Assembly (NCBI RefSeq): GCF_000383915.1
Contig: NZ_KB912942.1
Coordinates: 7,568,388-7,632,387, forward strand
Length of the DNA: 64,000 nucleotides
Source: Amycolatopsis benzoatilytica AK 16/65
GTDB lineage: Bacteria; Actinomycetota; Actinomycetes; Mycobacteriales; Pseudonocardiaceae
Direction: 5' to 3'
Shown: piece by piece, positions 1 to 8,350 of the stretch
Layout of the letters: each line of letters begins with the position of its first letter
Numbering within the stretch: the first letter of the stretch is position 1
The notes under the pieces: model-generated
Seen by the model: only the letters and a program-made list of their open reading frames with translations
The model's database searches: none
What the model was told of the DNA's origin: nothing
Program-made: the position numbers and the translations under genes

Positions 1-1
1 C

Positions 2-307
2 GGCCGGCCGGGCGAGTACCGCCGGATGGACTGGACCTCCGGAACCCCGCGACCCGGCGAGCTGGTACGGGTGGCCGTCCCGGAAGTGTTAGTGCTGGAA
101 GGCGTGTCGAGCGGACGACGCGCGGTACGGCCAATGCTTTCGCAGCTGTGCTGGATCGAAGGCGGCACGGAAACGGAACGCCTGGCCAGAGCGGTCGCCC
201 GAGACGGCGAAGCGGCGCGGGCGCACCTGCGCCGCTGGCAGCGGTTCGAGCGCGGCTGGTTCGCGGTGGACGGCACCCGCGCGGCGGCCGATCTACGGCT
301 GCCCTGA
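2..307 (+). CDS. Uridine kinase-like P-loop protein, C-terminal part (5' truncated by window)
   Basis: The reading frame is open from base 2, so the gene begins upstream of the window and only its last ~101 codons are present. Visible features are GEYRRMDW, then VPEVLVLEGVSSGRR, then a charged helical tail. These resemble the C-terminal half of actinobacterial uridine/cytidine kinase-like NTPases, where a YRR-DW segment precedes the (V/L)EG strand. The Walker A region would lie upstream and cannot be seen. If the family is right, it phosphorylates a nucleoside in the cytoplasm. The ATG at 26 is probably internal rather than the true start. A five-unit repeat array begins 31 bp after the stop. 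Confidence 0.65.
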   Translation, partial: GRPGEYRRMDWTSGTPRPGELVRVAVPEVLVLEGVSSGRRAVRPMLSQLCWIEGGTETERLARAVARDGEAARAHLRRWQRFERGWFAVDGTRAAADLRLP

Positions 308-338
308 GCCGCTGCGACCTTGCCTCCCAGCGCCCGTG

Positions 339-488
339 TCCGTGAAGGGGCCCTTCACGGAATCCACGTCCCTCAGGGGCCCCTTCACGGAATCTGAGTC
401 CCTCAAGGGGCCCTTCACGGAATCTGTGTCCCTGAAGGGCCCCTTCAGGGAACTCACGTCCCTCAAGGGGCCCTTCACGGACAGTCTC
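339..488. repeat. Five tandem 30-bp GGGCCC-centred palindromic units (repeat family copy A)
   Basis: Five consecutive 30-bp units occupy 339-368, 369-398, 399-428, 429-458 and 459-488. Each has a half-site such as TCCGTGAAGG or TCCCTCAAGG, a central GGGCCC, an inverse half-site such as CCTTCACGGA, and a 6-nt spacer. Every unit can fold into a hairpin. Because 30 is a multiple of three, the array is open in several frames and gives spurious ORFs with a repeating SVKGPFTES-like motif. Five further copies of the family lie in this window, all intergenic. It may act as a terminator or mRNA-end structure for the upstream kinase gene; this is inference. Confidence 0.9.
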
Positions 489-1036
489 CACCGGCGCGCT
501 CGACTGAGGCAGGTTCGAGCCCCGTAGCCCCCGAGGTGGTCTGAACCGGTCTGAAACTGGTCCGGACAACCGGATCCGATGCTCGACATCGCTTTCCAGC
601 CTGCAAAAACACCGGCCGGGCGGCACTATTGTGCGAATTGCGCAACGGGCGGGAAATGCGGGTACTTTTGGGTTGTTTCCCTGCCCTTCCGGCGCTGGCG
701 CCGACGCGTGCCGACGGCGTGTCGACGGCCTCGTCCGAGCCCGTCCGGACCGGTCCGGAACATCCACGGCACCCGGAACGTACCTCCGAGCGGCTAGGCC
801 AATCGGGTGACCAAACCGCCACTCTTCGTACCAAACCGGCACGTTTGGTTACGCGGAGTGCACAATTGTCGACACGTTGCGGTCATTTTGGCCCTTACGT
901 AGCGCGATCGTAACCTCACGTGCTTAAGCGGAGGCCGAGTTCCCGCTAGTGTCACCGAACACACCGGTCCGCACTGGTCTAGTCGACTGAGGCCGACGGT
1001 GATTTCGAGACACCGAACATTCCCAAGGGGTGCCAG
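489..1036. promoter_or_regulatory. Upstream region of the peptide transporter operon, with ACCAAACCG repeats
   Basis: No convincing gene is seen in this 548-bp gap. Two direct copies of ACCAAACCGSCAC lie at 810-822 and 830-842, exactly 20 bp apart (about two helical turns), followed at once by an inverted GTTTGGT at 843-849. That arrangement suggests an operator about 190 bp upstream of the substrate-binding protein gene. AT-richer patches at 600-680 and 840-910 could hold promoters, but I cannot choose one. A good ribosome-binding site (AAGGGG) precedes the ATG at 1037. Confidence 0.4.
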
Positions 1037-2713
1037 ATGCAGCAATTGCGGCTGACCCGAACGCGCCGGGCAGCTCTGATCGGGCTCGCCGGCGCGCTCG
1101 CGGTCTCGCTGACCGCGTGCGCGGAGTCGAAGCGGGACGAAGCCGGAGGCGGTGGCTCCGGAGGCACCATGGTCTTCGGCAACACCGGCAACCCGAAGAT
1201 GTTCGACCCGATCTTCAACGACGAGGGCGAAACCTTCCGGATCACCCGGCAGATGCTGGACACGCTGATCCAGAACAAGCCGGGCACCGCCGAGCTGGCC
1301 CCGTCGCTGGCGACCAAGTGGACGCCGAGCAACGACGGCAAGACCTGGACCTTCGACCTCAAGCAGGGCGTGAAGTTCAGCGACGGCACCGCGTTCGACG
1401 CCAAGGCGGTCTGCTTCAACTTCGACCGCTGGTACAACATGAAGGGCGCCGCCGCCCAGAGCCAGATGATCTACTACGGCGACGTCTTCGAGGGCTTCGC
1501 CCACAACGAGGGCGACACCACCGGCACCCCGGTCTACAAGAGCTGCGAAGCCAAGGACGACCACACCGCGGTGCTCAACCTGAACCGCGCGAAGGGCGCC
1601 TTCCCGGCCGCGTTCACGCTGCCGTCGTTCGCGATCCAGAGCCCGGACGCGCTGAAGAAGTACAACGCGGACGACGTCAAGGCGTCCGGCACCTCGATCA
1701 CCTACCCGGAATACGGGTACAAGCACCCGACCGGCACCGGCCCGTTCAAGTTCGAGAGCTGGGATCAGGGCAACGGGCAGATCACCCTGGTGCGCAACGA
1801 CACCAGCACGATGCCGCAGCCGGCCAAGCTGGACAAGCTGGTCTTCAAGGTGATCCCGGACGAGAACGCCCGCAAGCAGGCGCTCAAGGCCGGTGACATC
1901 AACGGCTACGACTTCCCGGCACCCGCGGACTACGGGCTGCTGCGCAACGACGGCGAGCAGGTGCTCATCCGCCCGTCCTTCAACGTGCTCTACCTGGGCA
2001 TCAACCAGAAGGGCAACCCGCTGCTCAAGGACCAGCGGGTGCGCCAGGCGCTGGCCTACGGCATCAACCGCCAGCAGTTCGTGAGCTCGAAGCTGGCCGA
2101 GGGTTCCGAGGTCGCGACGGAGTTCGTGCCCAAGGCGATCTCCGGGTACACCGACGACGTCACCAAGTACCCGTACGACCCGAACAAGGCCAAGCAGCTG
2201 CTCAAGGACGCCGGCGCCGACCACATGACGCTGAAGTTCTACTACCCGACCGAGGTCACCCGGCCGTACATGCCGAACCCGGCCGACACCTACACCTCGA
2301 TCGCCGAGGACCTGAAGAACATCGGCATCACCGTCGAGCCGCACCCGGAGTCGTGGAACGGCGGCTACAAGGACGACGTGCAGAAGAACGGCAAGCAGGA
2401 CCTGCACCTGCTCGGCTGGACCGGTGACTACAACGACGCGGGCAACTTCGTCGGCACCTTCTTCGGTCGCGCGAAGCCGGAGTTCGGCTTCGACAACCCC
2501 GACCTGTTCAAGGCTCTCGCCGACGCGGACGCCTCGCCGGCCGGCGACGCGCACGCCAAGGCGTACCAGGACGCGAACAAGAAGATCATGGACTTCCTGC
2601 CCGCCGTCCCGATCGCGTACCCGACCCCGGCGATCGTGGTCGGCCCGAAGATCAAGGGCGTGGTGGCCAGCCCGCTCACCGACGAACGCTTCGACAACGT
2701 CACGATCGGCTGA
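1037..2713 (+). CDS. Dpp/Opp-type peptide ABC transporter substrate-binding lipoprotein
   Basis: A 558-residue family-5 extracellular solute-binding protein (DppA/OppA type). It has an N-terminal basic segment, a hydrophobic core and a lipobox LTAC ending at Cys28, so it should be lipid-anchored outside the membrane and deliver oligopeptides or a related solute to the permease encoded next door. A Gly/Ser-rich linker follows the Cys, then the typical start of the mature domain (MVFGNTGNPKMFDPIF). Length fits the family (about 530-560). The ATG is preceded by AAGGGG. It is the first gene of a five-gene operon and is separated from the permease genes by a strong hairpin. The exact substrate cannot be told from sequence. 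Confidence 0.93.
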   Translation: MQQLRLTRTRRAALIGLAGALAVSLTACAESKRDEAGGGGSGGTMVFGNTGNPKMFDPIFNDEGETFRITRQMLDTLIQNKPGTAELAPSLATKWTPSNDGKTWTFDLKQGVKFSDGTAFDAKAVCFNFDRWYNMKGAAAQSQMIYYGDVFEGFAHNEGDTTGTPVYKSCEAKDDHTAVLNLNRAKGAFPAAFTLPSFAIQSPDALKKYNADDVKASGTSITYPEYGYKHPTGTGPFKFESWDQGNGQITLVRNDTSTMPQPAKLDKLVFKVIPDENARKQALKAGDINGYDFPAPADYGLLRNDGEQVLIRPSFNVLYLGINQKGNPLLKDQRVRQALAYGINRQQFVSSKLAEGSEVATEFVPKAISGYTDDVTKYPYDPNKAKQLLKDAGADHMTLKFYYPTEVTRPYMPNPADTYTSIAEDLKNIGITVEPHPESWNGGYKDDVQKNGKQDLHLLGWTGDYNDAGNFVGTFFGRAKPEFGFDNPDLFKALADADASPAGDAHAKAYQDANKKIMDFLPAVPIAYPTPAIVVGPKIKGVVASPLTDERFDNVTIG

Positions 2714-2732
2714 CGTGCTCCGCTGAGCAGCC

Positions 2733-2770
2733 AGGCCAAGGGCAGGTGCTACCGCGCCTGCCCTTGGCCT
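2733..2770 (+). terminator. Intercistronic 14-bp hairpin after the binding-protein gene
   Basis: A perfect 14-bp stem (2733-2746 with 2757-2770) and a 10-nt loop lie 20 bp after the binding-protein stop and 31 bp before the first permease start. There is no U-tract. The position is typical of partial attenuators or 3'-end stabilisers that let the binding protein be made in excess over the membrane components. Confidence 0.75.
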
Positions 2771-2801
2771 CGTTTCCCGGGCTGTACACAAAGGACTCAC
2801 C

Positions 2802-3803
2802 GTGCTCCGTTTTCTCGTGCGTCGGCTGCTACAAGCAATTCCGACGCTGCTGATTCTGTCCATTCTGGTTTTCGCCTGGTTGCGATCCCTGCCCGGCGGA
2901 CCCGCCTCCGCCCTGCTCGGGGACAAGGCGACGCCGGAGAAAATCGCCAACCTGAACCACGTGCTCGGTCTCGACGAGCCGGTCTTCTTGCAGTACTTCA
3001 AATTCCTCGGCCGCGCGGTCACCGGTGACTTCGGCACGTCGCTGTCGTCGTCGCGGCCGGTGATGGACGAGATCACCACGTTCCTGCCGGCCACCATCGA
3101 GCTCGGCCTCTCGGCGATGCTGGTCGCGGTGTTCTTCGGAGTCTCGTTCGGCTATCTCGCCGCGCGGTTTCGCGGGCAGGTCATCGACAACCTGATCATC
3201 ATCGTCACGCTGATCGGCGTCGCGGTGCCGATCTTCTTCCTCGGCTACATGATGCAGGACCTGCTGACCACGCCGTTCGGGCTGCCGTCGCAGGGCAGGC
3301 AGTCGCCGGGCATCGACGCCACCGCCGTCACCAATTTCGCCATTCTCGACGGGATCATGACCGGCGAATGGGACGCCGTCTGGGACGCGATCAGGCACCT
3401 GATCCTTCCCGCGCTCGCGCTGGCGACCATCCCGTTCGCGGTGATCACCCGGATCACCCGGGCTTCGGTGCTCGACGTGTTCAATGAGGACTTCATCCGC
3501 ACGGCGAACTCGAAGGGCCTGACCCAGCCCGTCGTCCGCCAGCGGCACGTGCTGCGCAACGCGTTGCTGCCGGTGGTCACCACCGTCGGCTTGCAGACCG
3601 GCGCGCTGCTCGGCGGCGCGGTGCTGACCGAGCGGGTGTTCAACTTCCGCGGCATCGGCTTCCTGCTCGCGGAGGGCATCGAGAAGCGCGACTACCCGCG
3701 GTTGCAGGCACTGCTGCTGCTCGGCGCACTGGTCTACGTCCTCGTGAACCTGCTCGTCGACATTTCGTACGGGCTCATCGACCCGAGGGTGCGTGTGCGG
3801 TGA
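2802..3803 (+). CDS. Peptide ABC transporter permease, DppB/OppB type
   Basis: A 333-residue inner-membrane permease. It starts with the family's typical LRFLVRRLLQAIPTLLILSILVFAWLR segment (first membrane helix at about 9-30), has about six membrane helices, and carries a C-terminal binding-protein-dependent transport domain with an EAA-like loop (RTANSKGLTQPVVRQRHVLRNALLPVV) that contacts the ATPases. The GTG start is preceded by AAAGGAC. The next gene starts inside the stop codon (4-bp overlap), so the two permeases are translationally coupled and should form the heterodimeric channel. Confidence 0.92.
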   Translation: MLRFLVRRLLQAIPTLLILSILVFAWLRSLPGGPASALLGDKATPEKIANLNHVLGLDEPVFLQYFKFLGRAVTGDFGTSLSSSRPVMDEITTFLPATIELGLSAMLVAVFFGVSFGYLAARFRGQVIDNLIIIVTLIGVAVPIFFLGYMMQDLLTTPFGLPSQGRQSPGIDATAVTNFAILDGIMTGEWDAVWDAIRHLILPALALATIPFAVITRITRASVLDVFNEDFIRTANSKGLTQPVVRQRHVLRNALLPVVTTVGLQTGALLGGAVLTERVFNFRGIGFLLAEGIEKRDYPRLQALLLLGALVYVLVNLLVDISYGLIDPRVRVR

Positions 3804-4735
3804 ACACTCTGCTGAACAAGAAGAAAGAACCGATCGACAAGCTCGCCGCGACGTCGGCGGGCGGGCGGAGTCTCACCGCTGAGGCGTTCCGCCGGATGCT
3901 GCGCAGCCCGGTGGCGATCACCGGCGGCGTGATCACCTTGCTGTTCGTGCTGCTGGCGATCTTCGCGCCGCTGCTCGCGCCGAAGGACCCGCAGACCCGG
4001 TATTTGCAGAGCCAGGTGCAGCTCGGCCGCGGCATCATCCCGGGTGCCCAGCCCGGTTTCCCGCTCGGCGTGGACGATTTCGGCCGCGACTTCCTGTCCC
4101 GGCTGCTCGTCGGCGCCCAGCAGACGCTGCTGGTCGGCGTGCTCGCGACGGTGATCGGCGTGCTGCTCGGCGTCCTGGTCGGCGGGCTGGCCGGCGCGTT
4201 CGGCGGCTGGGTCGACACGGTGCTGATGCGCCTGGTCGACGTGCTGCTCGCGTTCCCGTCCCTGCTGCTGGCGATTTCGATCGCGGCGCTGTTCGCGAAG
4301 CCGAGCCAGTGGACGGTCATCCTGGCTGTGTCGATGATCGGCGTGCCGATTTTCGCCCGGCTGCTGCGCGGTTCGATGCTCGCCCAGCGCGAGGCGGACC
4401 ACGTGCTGGCGGCGACCTCGCTGGGCGTGAAGCGGACGACGATCGTGTTCCGGCACATGCTGCCGAACGCGATCGGACCGGTGATCGTGCAGGCGACGCT
4501 GACCCTGGCGACCGCGATCCTGGAGGCCGCGGCGCTGTCGTTCCTCGGTCTCGGCGACCCGGACCCGACCCGCGCGGAATGGGGGCTGATGCTCGGCAAC
4601 GCCTCGCGCCAGTTCCTCGACATCCGGCCCGAGCTGGCGTACTACCCGTTCGTCGCGATTCTCGTGGTGGCGCTCGGGTTCACCCTGCTCGGCGAGTCCC
4701 TTCGCGAAGCCCTCGACCCGAAGAACCGGCGGTGA
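3800..4735 (+). CDS. Peptide ABC transporter permease, DppC/OppC type
   Basis: A 311-residue partner permease with the usual DppC layout. A cytoplasmic N-terminus (to about 37) is followed by a first membrane helix, a periplasm-facing stretch with the LGVDDFGRDFLSRLL motif, and a C-terminal permease domain with an EAA-like loop (AATSLGVKRTTIVFRHMLPNAIGPVIV). It ends in the family signature FTLLGESLREALDPK. The GTG start overlaps the upstream permease stop by 4 bp, and the first ATPase gene begins 4 bp after this stop. Together the pair forms the membrane channel. Confidence 0.92.
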   Translation: MNTLLNKKKEPIDKLAATSAGGRSLTAEAFRRMLRSPVAITGGVITLLFVLLAIFAPLLAPKDPQTRYLQSQVQLGRGIIPGAQPGFPLGVDDFGRDFLSRLLVGAQQTLLVGVLATVIGVLLGVLVGGLAGAFGGWVDTVLMRLVDVLLAFPSLLLAISIAALFAKPSQWTVILAVSMIGVPIFARLLRGSMLAQREADHVLAATSLGVKRTTIVFRHMLPNAIGPVIVQATLTLATAILEAAALSFLGLGDPDPTRAEWGLMLGNASRQFLDIRPELAYYPFVAILVVALGFTLLGESLREALDPKNRR

Positions 4736-4739
4736 CCCC

Positions 4740-5735
4740 GTGGCACTTCTTGAAGTCCGCGACCTGAAGGTCGTGTTCCAGCGCCGGGGCGAGCAGCCGT
4801 TCACCGCGGTGGACGGCGTCAGCTTCGACGTCGAGCCCGGCCAGACCGTCGGGCTGGTCGGCGAGTCCGGCTGCGGCAAGTCGGTGACCTCGCTGGCGAT
4901 CATGCGGCTGCTGGCCAAGCGCGGCAACACGGTCAGCGGTTCGGTGCGCTTCGAGGGCACCGACCTGCTGACGCTGTCCGAACGCGAGATGCGTGACCGG
5001 CGCGGCCGCGACCTCGGCATGGTGTTCCAGGATCCGCTGTCCTCGCTGAACCCGGTCATCCCGATCGGGCTGCAGATCACCGAGGTGCTGGAGCGCCACC
5101 GCGACATGCCGCGCAAGAAGGCGCGGATCGAGGCGGCGGAGCTGCTCGACAAGGTCGGCATCCCGGACCCGACGCGCCGGCTTTCCGAGTACCCGCACCA
5201 GCTTTCCGGTGGGATGCGGCAGCGCGCGCTGATCGCGATCGCGCTGGCCTGCCGTCCGCGGCTGCTGATCGCGGACGAGCCGACCACCGCGCTCGACGTG
5301 ACGATCCAGGCGCAGATCCTCGCTCTGCTCCGGGAACTGGTGCAGGACACCGGCACCGCGCTGATCATGATCACGCACGACCTTGGTGTGGTCGCCGGGC
5401 TGTGCGACGAGGTCAACGTGCTCTACGGCGGCCGGATCGTGGAACGCAACGAACGGCACGCGCTGTTCGCTGAGCCGAGGCATCCGTACACGCACGGCCT
5501 GCTGGCCTCGATTCCGCGGCTGGACGAGGGCCGCGGCGAAAAGCTGGTGCCGATCCGCGGTTCGGTGGCCGACAACATCCCGTGGGACAGCGGGTGCGCG
5601 TTCGCGCCGCGCTGCCCGAACGCGATCGCGGCCTGCCGGGAGTCCTCGCCGGACTTGGTGCCGGACGGAAACGGTTTGCTGCGCTGCTTCAACCCGGTGG
5701 AGCGGGCTGTGGCGGCTGGAGGAGGGGTCCGATGA
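4740..5735 (+). CDS. Peptide ABC transporter ATP-binding protein, DppD/OppD type
   Basis: A 331-residue ATPase. Walker A is GESGCGKS (about residues 41-48), then the Q-loop ([11 protein letters not shown]), the signature LSGGMRQR, Walker [13 protein letters not shown], and the switch His in ITHDLGVV. The C-terminal oligopeptide/dipeptide extension has the conserved Cys-rich stretch [15 protein letters not shown], which in related transporters can hold an iron-sulfur cluster. The GTG start ([13 protein letters not shown]) fits the family. The next ATPase begins in an ATGA overlap at its stop. It powers import together with the DppF-like partner. Confidence 0.92.
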   Translation: MALLEVRDLKVVFQRRGEQPFTAVDGVSFDVEPGQTVGLVGESGCGKSVTSLAIMRLLAKRGNTVSGSVRFEGTDLLTLSEREMRDRRGRDLGMVFQDPLSSLNPVIPIGLQITEVLERHRDMPRKKARIEAAELLDKVGIPDPTRRLSEYPHQLSGGMRQRALIAIALACRPRLLIADEPTTALDVTIQAQILALLRELVQDTGTALIMITHDLGVVAGLCDEVNVLYGGRIVERNERHALFAEPRHPYTHGLLASIPRLDEGRGEKLVPIRGSVADNIPWDSGCAFAPRCPNAIAACRESSPDLVPDGNGLLRCFNPVERAVAAGGGVR

Positions 5736-6844
5736 CGACGGCCAACACCGACGAGGTGCTGCTCGAGGTCACCGACCTCAAGGTGCACTTCCCGATCAAG
5801 CGCGGCATCGTCGTGGACCGCACGGTGGGCCACGTGTTCGCTGTGGACGGTGTCGACCTGTCGATCCGGCGCGGTGAGACCTACGGCCTGGTCGGCGAGT
5901 CCGGCTGCGGCAAGTCGACCCTGGGCCGGGCGATCCTGCGGCTCAATGAGCCGACCAGCGGCAAGGTGGTCTTCGACGGCACCGACGTCGCCCAGCTCAA
6001 GGGCGAGAAGCTGCGCACGGCGCGGCGGCGGATGCAGATGGTGTTCCAGGACCCGATGTCGAGCCTGGACCCGCGTCAGTCGGTCGAGTCGATCCTCGTC
6101 GAGGGGATGCGCGCGCACGGCTTGGACAAGGACAAGGAGTCCACCGCGAAGCGGCTGCGCGAGCTGCTGGCCGCGGTCGGCTTGCCGGAGACCGCGCTGC
6201 GGAAGTACCCGCACGAGTTCTCCGGCGGCCAGCGCCAGCGCATCGGCATCGCCCGGGCGCTGTCGGTGGAGCCGGAGCTGATCGTCGCCGACGAACCGGT
6301 GTCCGCACTGGACGTCTCGGTGCAGGCGCAGGTGGTGAACCTGCTGGAGGACCTGCAGGAAGAGCTCGGTCTCACCTATTTGGTGATCGCGCACGACCTG
6401 GCGGTGGTCCGGCACATCTCCGACCGGATCGGCGTGATGTACCTCGGCTCGCTGGTCGAGGAGACGACGTCGGACGAGCTGTACCGCAATCCGCTGCACC
6501 CCTACACCCGGGCGCTGCTCTCGGCGATCCCGGTGCCGGACCCGGTGGTGGAGGACAGTCGCGAGCAGATTCTGCTGACCGGCGACCTGCCGTCGCCGGC
6601 CAACCCGCCGTCCGGCTGCCGGTTCCACACCCGCTGCCCGTGGCGGCAGGAGAGCCTGTGCGACACCGATCGCCCGCAGCTGCGGGAAATCGGCGCCGGA
6701 CACCGGGTGGCCTGCCACTACGCGGAGGACATCCGCGACGGGCGGATCCAGCCGCACAAGGTGGAGCCGGAGCTGGTCGAGGCCAGTGCGCTGAACCCGG
6801 ACCTCGGTCCGCCGGACGTCGGTTCGGCCGCTGAGATCCTCTGA
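5732..6844 (+). CDS. Peptide ABC transporter ATP-binding protein, DppF/OppF type
   Basis: A 370-residue second ATPase of the heterodimer. Walker A is GESGCGKST, the signature [15 protein letters not shown], Walker [13 protein letters not shown], and the switch His AHDLAVV. The C-terminal extension contains the Cys-rich [10 protein letters not shown] motif and a family-specific tail. The frame is open further upstream, but the ATG at 5732 ([13 protein letters not shown]) is chosen because it overlaps the DppD stop by 4 bp and the alignment to DppF proteins starts there. It is the last gene of the operon; a strong terminator follows 15 bp after the stop. Confidence 0.92.
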   Translation: MTTANTDEVLLEVTDLKVHFPIKRGIVVDRTVGHVFAVDGVDLSIRRGETYGLVGESGCGKSTLGRAILRLNEPTSGKVVFDGTDVAQLKGEKLRTARRRMQMVFQDPMSSLDPRQSVESILVEGMRAHGLDKDKESTAKRLRELLAAVGLPETALRKYPHEFSGGQRQRIGIARALSVEPELIVADEPVSALDVSVQAQVVNLLEDLQEELGLTYLVIAHDLAVVRHISDRIGVMYLGSLVEETTSDELYRNPLHPYTRALLSAIPVPDPVVEDSREQILLTGDLPSPANPPSGCRFHTRCPWRQESLCDTDRPQLREIGAGHRVACHYAEDIRDGRIQPHKVEPELVEASALNPDLGPPDVGSAAEIL

Positions 6845-6859
6845 GGCGAGGTGGCGTGG

Positions 6860-6900
6860 AAAGCCTCCTTGCCGGAAACTGTTTCCGGCGAGGAGGCTTT
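6860..6900 (+). terminator. Strong hairpin terminator of the peptide transporter operon
   Basis: A near-perfect 19-bp stem (one T-G wobble) with a 3-nt CTG loop, left arm 6860-6878 and right arm 6882-6900, runs into a short T stretch. It ends the five-gene transporter transcript and lies just before the ribosome-binding site of the next gene. Confidence 0.85.
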
Positions 6901-6939
6901 TCCGCGTTTCCGGGCCGCTGGACGAGAGGGAGCGCGCTG

Positions 6940-7443
6940 GTGACCATCCCGCCGCCGGAACCCGGGAATCGGCCCGCGAGGCTGGGGGTGGGCGACTGGG
7001 CGTTGCTCTTGCTGGCGGTCTTGTTCCTGGTGGGCGGCCCGCTGGCGATGATCGGCGGATCGAACGCCGATGCGACGGCCGTGCGGCTGCGCGAGTCCGG
7101 GACGCGGATCAATGGGTCCGTTGTGGACTTCAACGACGCGGCCAAGGGCTCCCGTTATCGCAAGATGACCGTGCGATACGCCGCTGCCGACGGAGCGACG
7201 TACACAGTGGTCGCCGACGTCGGAGCCGAGCAGCATCCGAAGGTCGGCGACCAGGTCACCGTCCGGGTGGATGCGAGCAGCCCGAAGAGTTCGATCGTCG
7301 AGGGCTACGAATCGCCGTCCAGCCAGCTGTTCAGCCTCGGGCTGATCTTCACCTCCCTCGGGCTGCTCCTCGGCGCGGGGTTCTTTGCCAGCAGGCGGTT
7401 TCTCGGGCGGCTGCGGAAGGAATACCCGGGCTTCTCCGGTTGA
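6940..7443 (+). CDS. DUF3592-like membrane protein
   Basis: A 167-residue protein with one N-terminal membrane helix (about 14-36, WALLLLAVLFLVGGPLAMIG), an extracytoplasmic beta-rich domain and a second helix near the C-terminus (about 127-147), ending with a short basic tail. The central part (VVDFNDAAKGSRYRKMTVRYAAADGATYTVVADVG, then VGDQVTVRVDASSPKSSIV) matches the DUF3592 pattern. The frame is open back through the terminator, but the GTG at 6940 is chosen because GAGAGGGA lies 8 nt upstream. Function is unknown. The stop is 4 bp from that of the convergent SnoaL-like gene. Confidence 0.75.
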   Translation: MTIPPPEPGNRPARLGVGDWALLLLAVLFLVGGPLAMIGGSNADATAVRLRESGTRINGSVVDFNDAAKGSRYRKMTVRYAAADGATYTVVADVGAEQHPKVGDQVTVRVDASSPKSSIVEGYESPSSQLFSLGLIFTSLGLLLGAGFFASRRFLGRLRKEYPGFSG

Positions 7444-7447
7444 ACTC

Positions 7448-7870
7448 TCAGGGCGCCAGGTCGATCGCGGCCCGGAACGAGCCGTCCATGTGGAATGGCG
7501 TCGAGTTGTGCTCATGCGTGACAAGCCAGCCGTTGTCGTTGCGCCGCAGGGTAAGCGTGGTGCGGAACCAGAGCGTGAATGGTTCGGGTGCGCCGCTGGG
7601 CACCGCGCTGAGCGTTGCCAGTGCGGTCACGACGGCGAGATCGCCGGAGGCGGTGATCTCCGGATCGTGGTACTCGTAGGCGACAGGACCGTCGAAGGTG
7701 CTCAGCCACTGCGCGACATAGTCCGCGGAGGCACCGGTCGTGCGCAGCGGCGGGGCGAGGTCGAACTTCACCGCGTCGGCGGCGTAAATGGCGACGATCC
7801 GGTTCGCGTCCTTCGCGTGCGTCGCGGCGGTGCGTTCGGCCAGCAGTTCGCGGATTTCGTTCTCAGCCAT
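7448..7870 (-). CDS. SnoaL-like / SgcJ-EcaC-type NTF2-fold protein
   Basis: A 140-residue protein with the NTF2-like pattern: an N-terminal helix (EIRELLAERTAATHAKDANRIVAIYAADAVKFDLAPP), then strands with TLWFRTTLTLRRNDNGWLVTHEHNSTPF. Such SnoaL/SgcJ-like proteins bind or isomerise small molecules, but no substrate can be assigned. Its ATG has AAGGAG upstream. It diverges from the DGPF/sigma-factor operon across 99 bp containing what looks like an ECF42 promoter for each direction, so it is probably a member of that sigma factor's regulon. Confidence 0.85.
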   Translation of the reverse strand: MAENEIRELLAERTAATHAKDANRIVAIYAADAVKFDLAPPLRTTGASADYVAQWLSTFDGPVAYEYHDPEITASGDLAVVTALATLSAVPSGAPEPFTLWFRTTLTLRRNDNGWLVTHEHNSTPFHMDGSFRAAIDLAP

Positions 7871-7907
7871 GAGGGGTTCTCCTTCGTCTCGGTGCGTTCG
7901 TCCGGGA

Positions 7908-7935
7908 CGTCGAAGCCGCGAGCGCGGTTTCGACA
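7908..7935. promoter_or_regulatory. Symmetric bidirectional ECF42-type promoter
   Basis: On the minus strand TGTCGA (7935-7930), 17 nt, then CGAC (7912-7909) points at the SnoaL-like gene. On the plus strand CGTCGA (7908-7913), 17 nt, then CGAC (7931-7934) points at the DGPF gene. The -35 of each strand overlaps the -10 of the other. As I recall, the ECF42 consensus is TGTCGA with a CG(A/T)C -10. Both predicted leaders are about 30 nt and each ends with a Shine-Dalgarno sequence. Confidence 0.65.
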
Positions 7936-7969
7936 GAAGGAGTAGAAACAACTTTCCGGGAGGTTTCCG

Positions 7970-8350
7970 ATGAAGTATCTGGTCCTGATCTACGGCAACC
8001 CGGCGTCGCGCGCGGCGTGGGCGGGGATGACCGACGAACAGAAAGCTGAGGGCTTGCGCGCTTACCAGCGCTTCCACGAGGAGCTGGCGGGCACTGGCGA
8101 GCGGATCGTGTCCGAGCGGCTGGCCGCGCCGGAGCTGACGAAACAGGTGCACGTCCGGCCCGATGGGGTGAGCACGACCGACGGCCCGTTCGCCGAGATC
8201 AAGGAGCAGCTGGCCGGCTTCTACCTGCTGGAATGCGATTCGGAAGCGCGAGCGCTGGAGATCGCCGCCCGGATCCCGGAGGCCCCGTACGCGACCATCG
8301 AGGTGCGACCGGTGATGGGGCTGACCGGGGACGTGGACTTCGAGCTGTGA
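7970..8350 (+). CDS. DGPF-domain (YCII-related) protein
   Basis: A 126-residue YCII-related protein beginning MKYLVLIYGNP and carrying the family's diagnostic DGPF motif (TTDGPFAEIKEQLAGFYLLE, about residues 66-85), followed by EVRPVMG near the C-terminus. Biochemical function is unknown, but proteins of this type are characteristic neighbours and targets of ECF42 sigma factors. SD GGGAGG precedes the ATG. The stop codon overlaps the GTG of the sigma-factor gene, so the two are co-translated. Confidence 0.93.
   Translation: MKYLVLIYGNPASRAAWAGMTDEQKAEGLRAYQRFHEELAGTGERIVSERLAAPELTKQVHVRPDGVSTTDGPFAEIKEQLAGFYLLECDSEARALEIAARIPEAPYATIEVRPVMGLTGDVDFEL

Noticed and set aside
339..488. CRISPR array
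   Set aside because: Units are directly adjacent with 6-nt near-constant spacers; there are no 30-40-nt unique spacers and no cas genes.
505..530. tRNA-like T-arm (GGTTCGAGCCCC) after the repeat array
   Set aside because: No acceptor, D or anticodon arm can be folded upstream, and the T stem has a mismatch. At most a chance match or an old remnant.
336..589. Overlapping ORFs with repeating SVKGPFTES- or VKGPLRD-like motifs on both strands
   Set aside because: They are translations of the 30-bp palindromic repeat, whose length is a multiple of three. No ribosome-binding site, and composition follows the repeat.
794..3097. 767-codon open frame on the minus strand
   Set aside because: Shadow of the binding-protein gene; Val/Arg/Gly-rich and without family features.
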